Origin: Ascoidea asiatica
Taxonomy: Eukaryota > Ascomycota > Saccharomycetes > Ascoideales > Ascoideaceae
Length of the DNA stretch: 64,000 bases
Assembly: GCA_001600695.1 (NCBI GenBank)
Contig: BCKQ01000001.1
Coordinates: forward strand, 251,916 to 315,915
Direction: 5' to 3'
Below the pieces are notes generated by a model that worked only from the letters and a program-made list of their open reading frames with translations, did no database searches and was not told the DNA's origin. A program made the position numbers and the translations under genes. Of this stretch, positions 37,501 through 49,300 are shown piece after piece (position 1 is the stretch's first letter; each line of letters opens with the position of its first letter).

Positions 37501-38790
37501 ATGGATTCTAATATTACAGAAAATCCTTTTTATTCCGATGATGATGAAGATGTTAATGAAGACGACCATTTTTTAGCTGATAATGATCTAATAACTGATC
37601 AATATATTTATAATACCATAAATGGAGACGGTAGTGATAATAATAATAACAATATCAACAACAGTAATAACTTTTTGAATAAAGGTATATTATCAAATTC
37701 AAATTTAAATTCAAATCTTAATTCAATAACTACTTTTTTATTTTCAAATCCAATAATAAACTCCTTAGATGATAAATTTCAATTCAAAAAATTAATTAAA
37801 AAATTTGTTGATGAAAATTTAGGTCTTGTTTCTGTGATGACAGCAATGTTTGCATCTTCAATAATGTTAGTTGCAACTAAATTATTAGAATTTGATAAAG
37901 ATTTTGAAACTCCAATGCATCCCTTACAAATTTTATTTACAAGAATGTTATTTACTGTAATAATTTGTTGGTTATATTTATATAAGAATAGAAAAATTAT
38001 TGATAATTGCCCATGGGGTCCAAAAGATTTAAGAATATTATTAATTTTAAGAGGTGTTGTTGGATTTTTTGGTGTATTTGGTTTATATTATTCTTTAATG
38101 TATTTAACTGTATCTGATTCTGTTGTAATAACTTTTTTAAATCCTTCAATAGTTGCAATTGAAGCTTTTTTAATTTTAAATGAAAGATATACATTTTTTG
38201 AAGGTATTGCTGCAACTGTTTCATTTCTTGGAGTAATTTTAATTGCAAGACCTGCATTTTTATTTGGATCAAATCAAAATTTTGATGAAGATATTGAATC
38301 TCCAGATTTTTTATTGAGAGCATGGGCAGTAATTGTTGCATTATTTGGTGTATTTTCTGCAGCTTCTGTAGTTATAATCATTAGACATATTGGTAATAGA
38401 GTTAATGCTTTAATTACTGTACAATATTTTTCATTATATTCATTAATTGTATCATTTTTAGCTTTAATTTTTTTACCAGGCTTATCATTTGTTATGCCAT
38501 CAACTTTTAAACAATGGTTAATGTTAGGAATTGTTAGTATTTCTGGATTCTCAAATCAATTTTTTTTAACAAAAGGTGTACAAATTGAGAAAAAAGCTGG
38601 AAGAGCAGCTTTAATGAATTATACACAAATGATGTGGGCAGTAATTTGGGATATTTTATTTTTTAATCATTTTCCAAATATTTTAAGTTGTATTGGATTT
38701 ATAATTATTTTAGGATCTGCATTAGCTGTTTTATTTTTTAAACCAAAAGAATCAAAACCTTTAACAATTTCTGATGAAGTTGAAATTTAA
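37501..38790 (+). CDS. EamA/DMT-superfamily transporter (YMR253C/YPL264C type)
   Basis: A 429-residue drug/metabolite-transporter family protein (SLC35G-like) with unknown substrate. An acidic, Asn-rich cytosolic head (1-100) precedes about ten helices in two EamA repeats: repeat 1 about 110-255, repeat 2 about 275-415. Typical features are LFTRMLFTVIICWLYLY, the GVVGFFGVFGLYYSL segment, LNPSIVAIEAFLILNE and GVILIARPAFLFG. It resembles the S. cerevisiae pair YMR253C/YPL264C from memory. The start at the first ATG is convincing because all upstream frames are closed. It is divergent from CDC11. Confidence 0.88.
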   Translation: MDSNITENPFYSDDDEDVNEDDHFLADNDLITDQYIYNTINGDGSDNNNNNINNSNNFLNKGILSNSNLNSNLNSITTFLFSNPIINSLDDKFQFKKLIKKFVDENLGLVSVMTAMFASSIMLVATKLLEFDKDFETPMHPLQILFTRMLFTVIICWLYLYKNRKIIDNCPWGPKDLRILLILRGVVGFFGVFGLYYSLMYLTVSDSVVITFLNPSIVAIEAFLILNERYTFFEGIAATVSFLGVILIARPAFLFGSNQNFDEDIESPDFLLRAWAVIVALFGVFSAASVVIIIRHIGNRVNALITVQYFSLYSLIVSFLALIFLPGLSFVMPSTFKQWLMLGIVSISGFSNQFFLTKGVQIEKKAGRAALMNYTQMMWAVIWDILFFNHFPNILSCIGFIIILGSALAVLFFKPKESKPLTISDEVEI

Positions 38791-39382
38791 TAATGATATT
38801 TTTTTTGTTTGGTTTTTTTCAATTTTTTTATCTGGAAATTTTCTTTAAGCCTTTTTAGAAATGAATAATCATCAATAGATTTTTTAAATAGACTTTTACT
38901 TATTCTTTGTTTTTTCATATATATTTTTTATGTATAGGTATATAGTATATGGGTGTTTTAAAGGTTTGGTTTCACTTTTTTTGTTTCTCTCTCAAATTTA
39001 TACTTTATACATACATAGTAAATATATAGCGTATATATAAATATATAATACAATCATTTACAGTCGTTTACGATCATTTAAATTTTTGAATGGATATTAA
39101 CTGTAGATATTGAAATATTAAAATATTAGTATTTATTATATAGAATTGAATAAATAAACAATTATTTTTTATTATTTTTTTTTTTTAAAAAGAATGCCGA
39201 CCAATATAAGATAAAATAGATAAAAGAAATGACCTAAAGTTAAAAGAACCGAAAATAAAACATTTAGGGAAGAATAATATGCAATAAGAATAAAAGAAAA
39301 TTAAAGGGAATTTTGAAGAATAGATGAAGAAGATTTAAAAATATCTAAAAAAGATTTAAAGAAGAATTTTAATTTAAAATAC
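38791..39382. other. Convergent EamA/GH17 3' region
   Basis: 592 bases of AT-rich DNA with TATA-like and T-rich runs. No gene was seen. Confidence 0.6.
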
Positions 39383-40273
39383 TTAAGCAGTTGAAGGAGC
39401 ATTACCTAAGAAACCGAAATTTCTTTCAACACCCCAAGTATTTTCAGTTTTCCATAATTCATTATAAGCAGAAAATAAGAAACAAGAATCAGAAGCAGAA
39501 GATTGAATTGCTTTGATTGCAGTTTTTTGTTCTTCAACACCTGGAACTGCAACATTATAAGCAGAACCAGCCCATGGCCAACCAGTTTCTAAAACTACAA
39601 CATCTTTTGGATGACCATGTTCATTACAAAAAGCCCAAACAGCTTGAATATGACTTAAAACATAATCACCAGCATTTTCAGCGGTACTATTATCAAAGAA
39701 TGGATGAGCATTAACACCAATATAATCATTAACTTCACAAAGAGATGGATTACCATAATAAGAAGAAATTGTATCAGCGCTAACGAATTTACCTGTGAAA
39801 GTTGAAAGTAATTCTCTTGCATTTGATAAAATTGTTGAAACTTCATCAGCAGTATACCAAGAATTATAAACTAATTCATTACCAACAACAACAGTATCAA
39901 CAACATTATTGAATTCTTTACCAGCAAGACCACAACTTGCAGCAATTGAATAAATTTCTTCTTGCATTAAATCTTTTGATCCAACATTATTTAAAGCTAC
40001 AATTAATTTTTGAGAATCAGTCATACCTTCTAAAGCATATTGAACAACAGCACAATCATTTGAATATAATCTAATTAAAGAATAATCATGAAGATTTGAG
40101 ATATCTTCAGTAATTTGAGCACCAGTACGACAGTTATAATCTTTATCAAAAGGAGTATAAGTTGTACCTTTAAAACCAGTTGCATAACTTGGAATTGATA
40201 CTGATCTTTTTGCAATTGTTGCAGCTTGAGCAGTAGATGCAGCTAAAGCAGCTAATAGAATTGATAATTTCAT
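39383..40273 (-). CDS. Secreted GH17 cell-wall glucanase, Scw4/Scw10/MP65 family
   Basis: Secreted beta-1,3-glucanase/transglycosylase-like wall protein. 296 residues: a signal peptide (about 1-17, ending TAQA) and a Kex2-type KR at 22-23, then the GH17 domain. The proposed acid/base Glu lies in VVGNELVY and the nucleophile Glu in VLETGWPWAG, both conserved. FKGTTYTPFDKDYNCRTG, IRLYSNDC and YIGVNAHPFFD are typical of Scw4/Scw10 and Candida Mp65. Cysteines and the NST sequon fit secretion. The Ser/Thr-rich segment that usually precedes the domain in Scw4/Scw10 is missing, so the protein is short. Codon use is the most regular in the window, as expected for abundant wall proteins. Confidence 0.9.
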   Translation of the reverse strand: MKLSILLAALAASTAQAATIAKRSVSIPSYATGFKGTTYTPFDKDYNCRTGAQITEDISNLHDYSLIRLYSNDCAVVQYALEGMTDSQKLIVALNNVGSKDLMQEEIYSIAASCGLAGKEFNNVVDTVVVGNELVYNSWYTADEVSTILSNARELLSTFTGKFVSADTISSYYGNPSLCEVNDYIGVNAHPFFDNSTAENAGDYVLSHIQAVWAFCNEHGHPKDVVVLETGWPWAGSAYNVAVPGVEEQKTAIKAIQSSASDSCFLFSAYNELWKTENTWGVERNFGFLGNAPSTA

Positions 40274-41717
40274 TTTTTTTTTTTTTCTATTTATTTATTA
40301 ATAATTTATTATATATAATTTATTATTTATATTTCTTAAGCGATTGACAAATGTAGGGTATAAAGTTGAATTATAATATATGAATGATATATGAATAATA
40401 AAATTGAATTTGTAATGAATTAGAAATGAATAAAAGAAATGAATAATAAAGTAGACAATTAAGGATATTTATACATAAATCCAATGAGATTGAAAGAAAT
40501 TGAATAAAATACAAGTGAAAGAAATTGAGATGGATTGAATTAGTGAATGATGCCAATTGAATTTAAAATTATATGAATATTTTTTAAAATTGCTACTGAC
40601 TTCTATTTTTATTGGCAGAAAGAAAGAAAGAACTAAAAAGAAATAATAAAAGCAATTCAAAAATACTTTAAATTATTGTCTGAACAAAAGCAGAATTCTA
40701 AAAATATTCAAAAGAAAGTAATTGACTAAAAAAAAAAAAAAGAAGCAAAGTTAATGATAGTTGTAATAATAATAGTAGTTTTAGCAAATCAATTGTATTT
40801 GAACCCCAATTTTAAGTGAATTGCAGTGTGAAAAGTAGTGTAATTCAATAGAAATTAGAGGAGTTCACTGAAATTTTGCTAGAAAACATTGGAATAAACC
40901 TATTTTTAACTATTCTTTATTTTTTATTCCTTCACCCTTCTTTTTCCTCTCCAAGATCTATCAGAATCCGAGTAAATGAGAGAAAGAGTCGAGAGATCGA
41001 TGGGGTTTCTGTTTCTGTTTTTGTTTCTGTTGCCGAAGCACAGAAGCGCAGCAACAACTCGCTCCCTTCCCAAAAGTTACTTTCTGTCTATGATTCTGTC
41101 ATTATTCTGTAATCATTTTGCAATTATTCTTTGCATTATTCTTTTTTTTTTCAATCCTCTTCCTTTGTTTCCTTTTTTAGCTTTACCTGAAAGAATTCCC
41201 CAGACAATTCTCAAAATTTTCCAACCACAAACACCTGACAATCCAAAAAAGTTCAAAAATCGGCTAACTCTTAACCAGAAACAGCAGCAATGACCACGGT
41301 CACAGCCTCTTGCAGAGCTGAGAGCATCCTAAAAATAGTTATTGACCGGAATATATCAAAAGAGGTAATTTCAGAAGGAAATTTCGGAAAGATAAAAAAT
41401 TCCCCAAATACGGATTTATAAAACGGATTACGTAAACCGCCGTGGCCAAGAGGAAACATTTCAATGCGCATTGACGCATATTGTTCTATTCTAAACTTTA
41501 AATCTCTTTCCCGAAAATAATTCATTGTGGTTACCCAGATTATTCTGATTCTTCTGATTCTTCTGATTCTTCTGATTCTTAAATACTACAACATCTTCAA
41601 AAAAAAAGTAGAAAAAAATTGAATGCAAATAAAAAAATATAAAACACTTTTATTAATTAGCAAAATAAACTTATAGTACAATACAATATATTATTTGAAT
41701 GAAAGAACATTAATCAT
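40274..41717. other. 1.4-kb promoter region of the GH17 gene
   Basis: AT-rich near the ATG, with a GC-richer island at 40960-41500 that includes a poly-TTTCTG tract. A 9-bp repeat lies at 41543-41578. An 84-codon minus-strand frame with ATG (41271-41525) is present but unrecognised. Confidence 0.5.
41543..41578. repeat. Four tandem 9-bp repeats
   Basis: Four perfect copies of TTCTGATTC, about 140 bases past the stop of the RAD61-like gene. Confidence 0.95.
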
Positions 41718-44700
41718 TTAATTGATTTCATTATTCTTATTCTCATTATCATTTTTAATCTCAATCTCATTTTTTTCAATTGATTTAAGAATATAATTAA
41801 CTTTTTCTCTTATATTATTATACCCTTTACCACCACTTCCATTTCCATCATTTCCATCATTATTTTCTTCAATTTCATAAATTTTATCTTCTTCATAAGG
41901 TATATATTTCTTAAAAAGAATTAAAATTTCATGAATATTTCTTATATCTTTATTTAAATTAAATTTTTCATTAATTTCATTTTTACAAATCTTATTATCC
42001 ATTAAAATTCCAATAATTAATCCAAGATATCCAACTATATGAATAATTTCAATATTTTCAAACTTAATTTCACTCATATTTTCATTTTCATTATCATTAT
42101 TCAAAAATATCTTGAATTCAATTGTACGAAATATTATAAATAAAATTTCTATAATCTCTTTATCTTCTTTAATTTTATTTAAACATTTATCTTCTTCAAG
42201 TATATTAAATAAATATCCCATTGAAAATAATGTAAAATTTCTCATTATAATTTTATATTTATTCTCTTTCTTATTATCTATTTTATTATCTATGTTATGC
42301 TTTTTATTATTATATTTATAATCATTTGTATTAACTTCATAGAATCTACTCTTTAAAATTATAACTAATAATTTTGAAATCAATTTCTCATTAATAATTA
42401 TCTCATATAATTTCTTATTTTTCTCTTTCTCTTTTTCTTCAAAATATTCAATATTTGAACTTAATACAATTAACATTTTTAAATAACTTATACTAAATTT
42501 AATTATTATAAATAAATAATTACTTGAGATTTTATATATCTTTTCATTTTTTAAATATCCTTTATTAATTAAATCAAAATAATTGAAATCTAAAACTTCT
42601 AAATATTCAATAATCTTAAAAAATTTTAAATTAAAAATATTGAAAATTTTATTTAATTTATCTTCTTCTTTAAATAAATACTCAATGAATATTTTCTTGA
42701 AAAAAATTTCATTTTCATTAATTTCACTAATTAATTTCTCAAACTGTAAAATTATCAATTGATAATAAACTAAATCAATTTTATTATAACTATCATTATC
42801 ATTATCATTATAATTATCTTGATTAGTTTCATTATTCAACGGAAAATTTAACAATAAACTATCACTGAATGTTAATAAACTATCAATAACTTCTTTATCA
42901 AAAATCAAACATTTATCTCCGATTTCTTCAACAATTATATTCATTATATTTAATCCAAAAAAACATGGATAGATTTTATCTTTTTCATATTTACTAATTT
43001 CACAAAATTTATTAATAAATTCATTTATCATTTCATTTGAAATTTTTGATAATTTTTTAGTTCCCTTTAAATTTTTAATAATTTGATTAATATTTATAGA
43101 ATTATTTTTAATATTATTAGAATTAATTTTTTTTAAAATTTTAAAGTTTTTATCACTTAAAATTAAATTTTTTAAAAAATTTTCTCTAATTTCTTTTTCT
43201 TCATTATTTCTATAATTTTTAACTGAAATAATTTCTAAAAAAATAAATCCAAATAAAAAATTTAAAATTGAATCATTTTCTTTGATTATTGATTCATAAA
43301 TATAATTTGGTAATCCATTGTTTAGGAAATATTTTAGAAATAATTTATCTTTATCATTATTTAGTTTTAAATCGTCAATTAATTTTAAACATAATTCTAA
43401 AAAACTTACTCTTTTAGTTGATAATTTACAATTTATTTTAAAGCCTTCAAAAATATAATTTAAATCATCTTTAATTTTTGTATTTTCTCCAGAAATTCTT
43501 AATTCATCAAAATTTTGAACTTTGGATTCATAAAAATCATTATTATTTAATATATTTGAATTTTCAGCATGTTCACTTGTTGGATTAGTTCTAATACTAC
43601 TATGTATAATATTCTCACTAAATGTAAAATCTTTACTTTCTGGATGACTATCTTTATTTCCTTTATCAATAGTTCTATCAATTTCATTATCACTATCGTT
43701 ATCATGATCGTTGTTATTATCATTGTTATCATCATTGTTACTGTCATTATCATTGCTATTTTCAAATACATTTTCATATAAATTCACTTCAGAAGTTAAA
43801 TTTATATCATCACTTTGATTTTCTTCTTCATAATCAAAAAAGTCATTATTATATTCTTCAATAAGAGATCTTTGAAAACCATAAGTTTTTTTGATTTTCA
43901 GTGGCGAATTAATAACTACTTGGGTTTCAGTTTTAGCTTGGATTTCAGTTTGAATTTGAGATTGGGACTGAGATTGAGATTGGGATTGTACAAGTGTTTG
44001 TTCTTCTAAATTTTCAGTTAAATTAAATTTAGGTAGTGAATTAAAATTTGAACCTTTTGAATCTTCATCATCAATTAAATGTATATCATTTTTTTCTTCA
44101 GTCAAATACTTATAATCTGTAGTAATTTTTTCAGTAATTGAACGGAATAAAATATTTTCTTGAGAATCATTTAAATTATCATTATTCAATGAATTATTTT
44201 GATTATGCTTAACATTATCACTAGAATATTTATGATCGTTATCACTTTCCATATCACTATCACTATCAATAACTGTTTTTTGCAGATCTTTATTTGAATT
44301 GAAATCAATTGGTTTTATTTTTTTATTTTTTTTAGGTTTCAAATTTTTAATAGCAATTAATTTAAAACCATCATCGTTTAAAGAAATTTCTGAATTTAAA
44401 TTTGAATTTAAATTTGAATTCGTTAAATTATCCGAAGTTAATAATATATCAGAATTTAATTGATTTTTTAACAAATCCCAAGCATCAGATTCAGATTTTT
44501 TAATTTGAGTAGGAAGACTATTGAATTTAGGAGATCTACTACTTTTTACTGGACTTTTCAATGAAGTTTTTTTAGGAGTTTCTATTGTAGTTTTTTTAGA
44601 ACTTTTAGTAGAATTTTTCACTGGAGTTTTTATAGAAATCCTTTTAGGACTTTTCATTCTATTTTTCAATACATTTTTAATCGGAGTTCTTTTAGGAGTT

Positions 44701-45812
44701 TTAGTTGGAGAATTTTTTGTCAAAATTTGGATAAAGCCTTCATTACTTTTAGAACTTAGTATAGTAGAAGTTTCTGGGACTTTTCTTGGAGTAGTTTTGG
44801 GAGTAACATTTGGTGAACTTTTTAAATTTGTTTTTATTGGAGTTTTGGGTATTGCTTTAAAAAAGTTCTCTATAGGACTTTTAAGATTATTCTTTAAAGG
44901 ACTTTTCGTTAGCTTCTTCAATGAGTTTTTTAAAGGGCTCTTTGTTGGAGTCTTTGTAGGACTTTCTGTAGAACTCTTTACAGGACTCTTTGAAAGTATC
45001 TTTCTCGGACTCTTTTTGGAAGGATTACTTTTAATGGGAGTTTTTGTTGGAGTTTTAATGCAACTTTTCATCGGGCTCTTTATAATATCAGATTCTTTTA
45101 TAATTTTCTTAATTGGAGTTTTTAGAATCTTTTCATTATCATTCACCTTTTCATATTTTGATGTATTTTTCAAAGTACTTTTAGAATTATTTTTTGAGGA
45201 ATAATTCAATAATTCTTCAATATCAGGATTTATATCCAAATCTATATTAATATTCATATTCATATTTGTATCAGTATTTGAATTCAAATTATCTTGAGAA
45301 TTATTGTTAACTTTTGAGTAAGTGAAATTATATGATGAAAATCTTTTTTTTTCAATTTTATTATTCTTTTTTTCAATTATTTTTTTATTGAATAAGCCAG
45401 TTAAATCATTTATATTTGATAATGATTTTGTATTTTTGCTTGATCTTAATTTATTCTGAACAGATAAAAAAGAAGAATTTAGTGAATTTTTTGAGATTTT
45501 TGAAATTGAAAGTTTTTGTCTTTTTTGTCTCGAATTGTTATCGTTATCGCTATCACTGTCATTTCCATTAACTATGGAATCATTCGATGCATTATTGAAA
45601 GATTCATCATCGATGTTTATTTTTTTCCTTTTAGCTATAACTGGGTTGTTCTTCTTGTAATCTAAGTCTGTTTTATTAATATTATTGTCATGAGAGTTAT
45701 CAATAATGTTGTCGTCACTGCTATCACTCAACTCAGTGATCTTGGAAAAATGGGTAGAACGAATGAAAGAGGAACCAGAATGCTTGTTCCTCCTTTTCCC
45801 ATAGGTTCTCAT
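41718..45812 (-). CDS. RAD61: Cohesin release factor Rad61/Wpl1 (WAPL)
   Basis: WAPL-family protein that with Pds5 opens the cohesin ring and limits loop size. 1364 residues, about twice S. cerevisiae Rad61 (647). The N-terminus MRTYGKRRNKH and a second KTYGFQRSLIEEYNNDF resemble the short YGR/FGF-type motifs of fungal WAPL that contact Pds5/cohesin. Residues about 229-432 are a dense array of S/T-P-x-K/R sites. The middle is acidic and Asn/Asp-rich. The WAPL domain starts near 764 with FDELRISGENTKIKDDLNYI, followed by LSTKRVSFLELCLKL, and runs as helical repeats to the end. The assignment rests on that domain start. Large low-complexity segments expand the protein. Confidence 0.8.
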   Translation of the reverse strand: MRTYGKRRNKHSGSSFIRSTHFSKITELSDSSDDNIIDNSHDNNINKTDLDYKKNNPVIAKRKKINIDDESFNNASNDSIVNGNDSDSDNDNNSRQKRQKLSISKISKNSLNSSFLSVQNKLRSSKNTKSLSNINDLTGLFNKKIIEKKNNKIEKKRFSSYNFTYSKVNNNSQDNLNSNTDTNMNMNINIDLDINPDIEELLNYSSKNNSKSTLKNTSKYEKVNDNEKILKTPIKKIIKESDIIKSPMKSCIKTPTKTPIKSNPSKKSPRKILSKSPVKSSTESPTKTPTKSPLKNSLKKLTKSPLKNNLKSPIENFFKAIPKTPIKTNLKSSPNVTPKTTPRKVPETSTILSSKSNEGFIQILTKNSPTKTPKRTPIKNVLKNRMKSPKRISIKTPVKNSTKSSKKTTIETPKKTSLKSPVKSSRSPKFNSLPTQIKKSESDAWDLLKNQLNSDILLTSDNLTNSNLNSNLNSEISLNDDGFKLIAIKNLKPKKNKKIKPIDFNSNKDLQKTVIDSDSDMESDNDHKYSSDNVKHNQNNSLNNDNLNDSQENILFRSITEKITTDYKYLTEEKNDIHLIDDEDSKGSNFNSLPKFNLTENLEEQTLVQSQSQSQSQSQIQTEIQAKTETQVVINSPLKIKKTYGFQRSLIEEYNNDFFDYEEENQSDDINLTSEVNLYENVFENSNDNDSNNDDNNDNNNDHDNDSDNEIDRTIDKGNKDSHPESKDFTFSENIIHSSIRTNPTSEHAENSNILNNNDFYESKVQNFDELRISGENTKIKDDLNYIFEGFKINCKLSTKRVSFLELCLKLIDDLKLNNDKDKLFLKYFLNNGLPNYIYESIIKENDSILNFLFGFIFLEIISVKNYRNNEEKEIRENFLKNLILSDKNFKILKKINSNNIKNNSININQIIKNLKGTKKLSKISNEMINEFINKFCEISKYEKDKIYPCFFGLNIMNIIVEEIGDKCLIFDKEVIDSLLTFSDSLLLNFPLNNETNQDNYNDNDNDSYNKIDLVYYQLIILQFEKLISEINENEIFFKKIFIEYLFKEEDKLNKIFNIFNLKFFKIIEYLEVLDFNYFDLINKGYLKNEKIYKISSNYLFIIIKFSISYLKMLIVLSSNIEYFEEKEKEKNKKLYEIIINEKLISKLLVIILKSRFYEVNTNDYKYNNKKHNIDNKIDNKKENKYKIIMRNFTLFSMGYLFNILEEDKCLNKIKEDKEIIEILFIIFRTIEFKIFLNNDNENENMSEIKFENIEIIHIVGYLGLIIGILMDNKICKNEINEKFNLNKDIRNIHEILILFKKYIPYEEDKIYEIEENNDGNDGNGSGGKGYNNIREKVNYILKSIEKNEIEIKNDNENKNNEIN

Positions 45813-46373
45813 TGTCTAAAATTTAAATAAATGTAAGATTCTCTGATGGATATATCAGTGAATGACTGCTATTTCTAACAACAATGTTTATATTTATCAG
45901 TTTATTTATTTCTTTATTTATTTATTGCTTTATTTATTTATTTTCAGTTGTGTTTGTTTGATTGAAGTGATCGTTTTTCAGAATCAAATCAAAGCCAGTT
46001 TTGGGGTACTGTCACGTGTGAATTTCGATAAGAAAATTGAAAATTGAAAAATGAAAAATAAATAATAACTTGAAAGTTTTCAATGGGCCGCGGTACGAAT
46101 TTTTGGGGCGGTGATTCTTCTTTTGTTTTTCATGTTTTTTTTTGTTTTTTTCATTTTTTTTGTTTTCTCGAGGCAAAAAAATAATTAAAAACAGGCAAAT
46201 GATCAATTTCAGAGTAATGAAAGCTTTGATATCAATCAGAATCAGTCTTTATTTATCCAGATGGCAAAAGAATCAAGAAACAGAAACATCAATCAGAAAT
46301 AGAATATATAAGAGTATATAAGGATATATTGGAATATAATAGATTACATTTGATTGTGATATATACAAATACA
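45813..46373. other. Divergent RAD61/CWC22 promoter
   Basis: 561 bases. It contains GTCACGTG (CACGTG at 46013-46018), a short GC-rich segment (46084-46112, GGGCCGCGGTACG) and T-rich runs. No ORF was accepted. Confidence 0.6.
46013..46018. promoter_or_regulatory. CACGTG E-box between RAD61 and CWC22
   Basis: Reads GTCACGTG on the plus strand, a Cbf1-type core. It lies about 200 bases from the RAD61 ATG and 356 from the CWC22 ATG. Confidence 0.4.
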
Positions 46374-49300
46374 ATGGACAATCAACCAATTCCTTCAAAT
46401 CAAGTTGAGATTCCAAGAATAAAACCTTCAGAAAATTTAGTTGATCCAAAAGAATCTAAAGAATTAAATACATCAAATAAGTCAAATAAAATAAATGAGT
46501 TAATAGAAAAGAGACAAAAAGAAAAACGTATTTCTTTTTTGAAAGAAAAAAAATCATTTTTAGAAAAACAGTTAAAGTCATTATCAAATTCCAAAAAATT
46601 TGTACCAACTGTAAAATTAAATCAATTGAAAACAGAAATTTTAGAAGTTGAAAAGAGTTTAGAAATTGAACAAAATAATAACAAGAACAATGAAAATAAT
46701 AAAGAAATTGATAAATATTCATCAATAGAATTTCAAAAATTAAATTGGAAACAAAATCAAAAAAAAATTATATCTTTATTAAATAGATTAAATTTATCAA
46801 ATTTACAAAATATTTCAATAGAATTATTTAAAATTAATTTAAATAAATTTAAAGGTATTCTAATTAAAAATATCATTGAATTTCAATCTCAATCAAATTC
46901 AATTAAATCAACTCAGATTTTTTCAAGTTTAATTTCAATTTTAAATTCCAAACTACCAAAAATTGGTGAGTTATTAATAATAAGATTACTTTTAAATTTT
47001 ATAAAAAATTTTAAAATTCTTTTAAAATTTCCTCAAAATGTTTTTGATGTCAATGAAAATGAGTATATTAATAAAATTAAGTTAAACTTAAATATAAATC
47101 TTCTATTTATTGGAAATCTATTCAACTTTGATATTATAAATGCAAATTTAATCTTACAAATTTTAAAAATCTTATTCAATAATAATATGTCTTTGAAAAA
47201 AAATTTCAATTTATTGGAAATTTCTTTAAATTTTTTAAAAAATATTTCAAATTATTTATATAATTATAATTATAAATTCAATAATAATAATAAATATGAA
47301 ATTATAAATTATTTTTCAAATTTATTTAATTATTTACAAAAAACTTATTTATTAAATTCATTAAATTCAATAAATTCAAATAAAAAAATTCAATTTTTAA
47401 TTGAGGATTTATTTATTCAAAGAAAATTCAAATTTAACAAATCTCCAAGATTTTACAATAATGACTTAGATTTAATTGAAGATGATGATAAATTTATTCA
47501 TGATAAATTTAAATTAATATTCAATTTTAATGATTTAAATAATAATTTACTCAATAATTTACCTAATAATTTAATCGTATTAAAATTGAATAATTCAATT
47601 GTAAATCCAAAAAATAATTTGAATTTATTTAAGTTTGATCCAAATTTCAAGAAAAATGATGAAGATTATAATAATTTTAAATATGAGATATTAGGTACTG
47701 ATGATGAATTAGAATCTGAAGAAGAAAATCAAAATCAAAATCAAAATCAAAATCAAAATAAAGATGATATGAATAAAGATAAGAAATCAGGTGAAGAAAC
47801 AACTAATAATATCCAGGAAACTGAAATTAAAAATGAAAAGGAAATAATTGAAGATTTAACAGAAACAGAAAATTTAAATTTTCAAAGAGATATCTATTTA
47901 TCAATGAAATCTTCAATAAGAGCAGATGAAGCTGTTCATAAAATATTCAAAATCATTAATTCAAATAATAAATATAATTTTAATGATGATATAAATAAAT
48001 TTAATAAAAAAAAATTATTAAAATATAAAATTATTGATGTAATTATTAAAACTTGTTCACAAGAAAAAACATATAGTGAATATTATGGTAATATTTTACA
48101 AAAATTTATCTTAGTTAATAATTATAATAAAGAAAATGAGTTGATATTATTAGATTATTTTAAAAAATTTTTAAATGATTCAATTATTAGTTTAAGTTCA
48201 AATAATAATAGCCAAAGTGAAGCTGGTAGAAGTAATAGATATAATAATAGTAATAATAATATTCTTAGAAATATTGGTAAAATTTGGGGGCATATATTTA
48301 GTAGTGATATAATTGAATGGAAAGAATTTTTTAAAGAAATCAAAATTGATGAATCTAGTGATAGTAGAATGAGTTTGATTAGAATTTTTATTAGATATTT
48401 ATTTGAAGAAATAGTTGAAGAAAAAGGTATAAAAATTTTAAAAGAAAGATTTTTCAATGAAGAAAAAGAAGAAAAAGAAGAAAATGAAGAAAAAAATAAA
48501 AAAGGAAAATTAAATAAAAATAATGAATTAATTAAATCAATTGATGGATTATTCCCATATATTGAAAAAGAAAATATTAATTATGATAATATTGATGAAG
48601 TTATTAATAGATTAGTTTTCAGTATAAATTATTTTACAGCAATTGGATTAGGTGCATTAACTGAGAAAATGAGAATAGAAATGAAAGAATTACAAGAATT
48701 ACGAGAAGAAATGGAAAGTGAAGAAGAAGAAGATGATGATAATGATGACGATGATGATGATGATCAAGAGGAAGAGGAAGAGAGGGGTGAGGAAGAATAT
48801 CAAGAGAAAAGAGAAAATAAATTAGAAAAAGAAGAGAATAATAATAAATATAGCTCTGAATTGAGTGATGATGAATCTGATAGTTCATTATATCAAAGTA
48901 ATAGAATTAGACCATTAACAAGATCTGAATCACCTTTAGAAGAAGAAAAGCATGAAAAAGTCAATGAAGAAGAAAATGAAGAAGAAATTCGAAATAAAAG
49001 ACGAGAAATATTAAAGGAAAGGTATAGAAGAGAATTAGAAATAAATAAGAGTAAGAGTAAAGATTATAATAAAGATAGTGAATTGATAAGAAAAGAAAGG
49101 GATGAAAGAGAAGAAAGGGAAGAAAAGGAAAATAGAATGAGAAAAAGACTTAAAGAATTGAAAGAAAAAAGAAGAAAACAAGAACATGATGAGGAAGAAG
49201 TTAAAACGAATGATGAAATTCAAATAAGATCAAGAAGTATATCTAGAGGTAAATCTGAAAATCGATCAAGAAGTAAAAGAAATTGGTCGAGATCATTATC

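Noticed and set aside
40876..41525. Frames in the GH17 promoter, including an 84-codon minus-strand frame with ATG (41271-41525)
   Set aside because: The plus-strand ones are Phe/Leu runs from T-rich DNA. The 84-codon one looks protein-like in part, but I recognise no family and no splice sites. Transcript data would decide.
44521..45204. 227-codon Leu/Phe/Val-rich plus-strand frame
   Set aside because: It is the antisense shadow of the S/T-P-x-K repeats in RAD61/WPL1.
46329..46373. Upstream extension of CWC22 (and similar extensions at 6049-6066 and 55447-55536)
   Set aside because: These begin at TTG with no ATG. The first ATG in each gene gives a sensible start.
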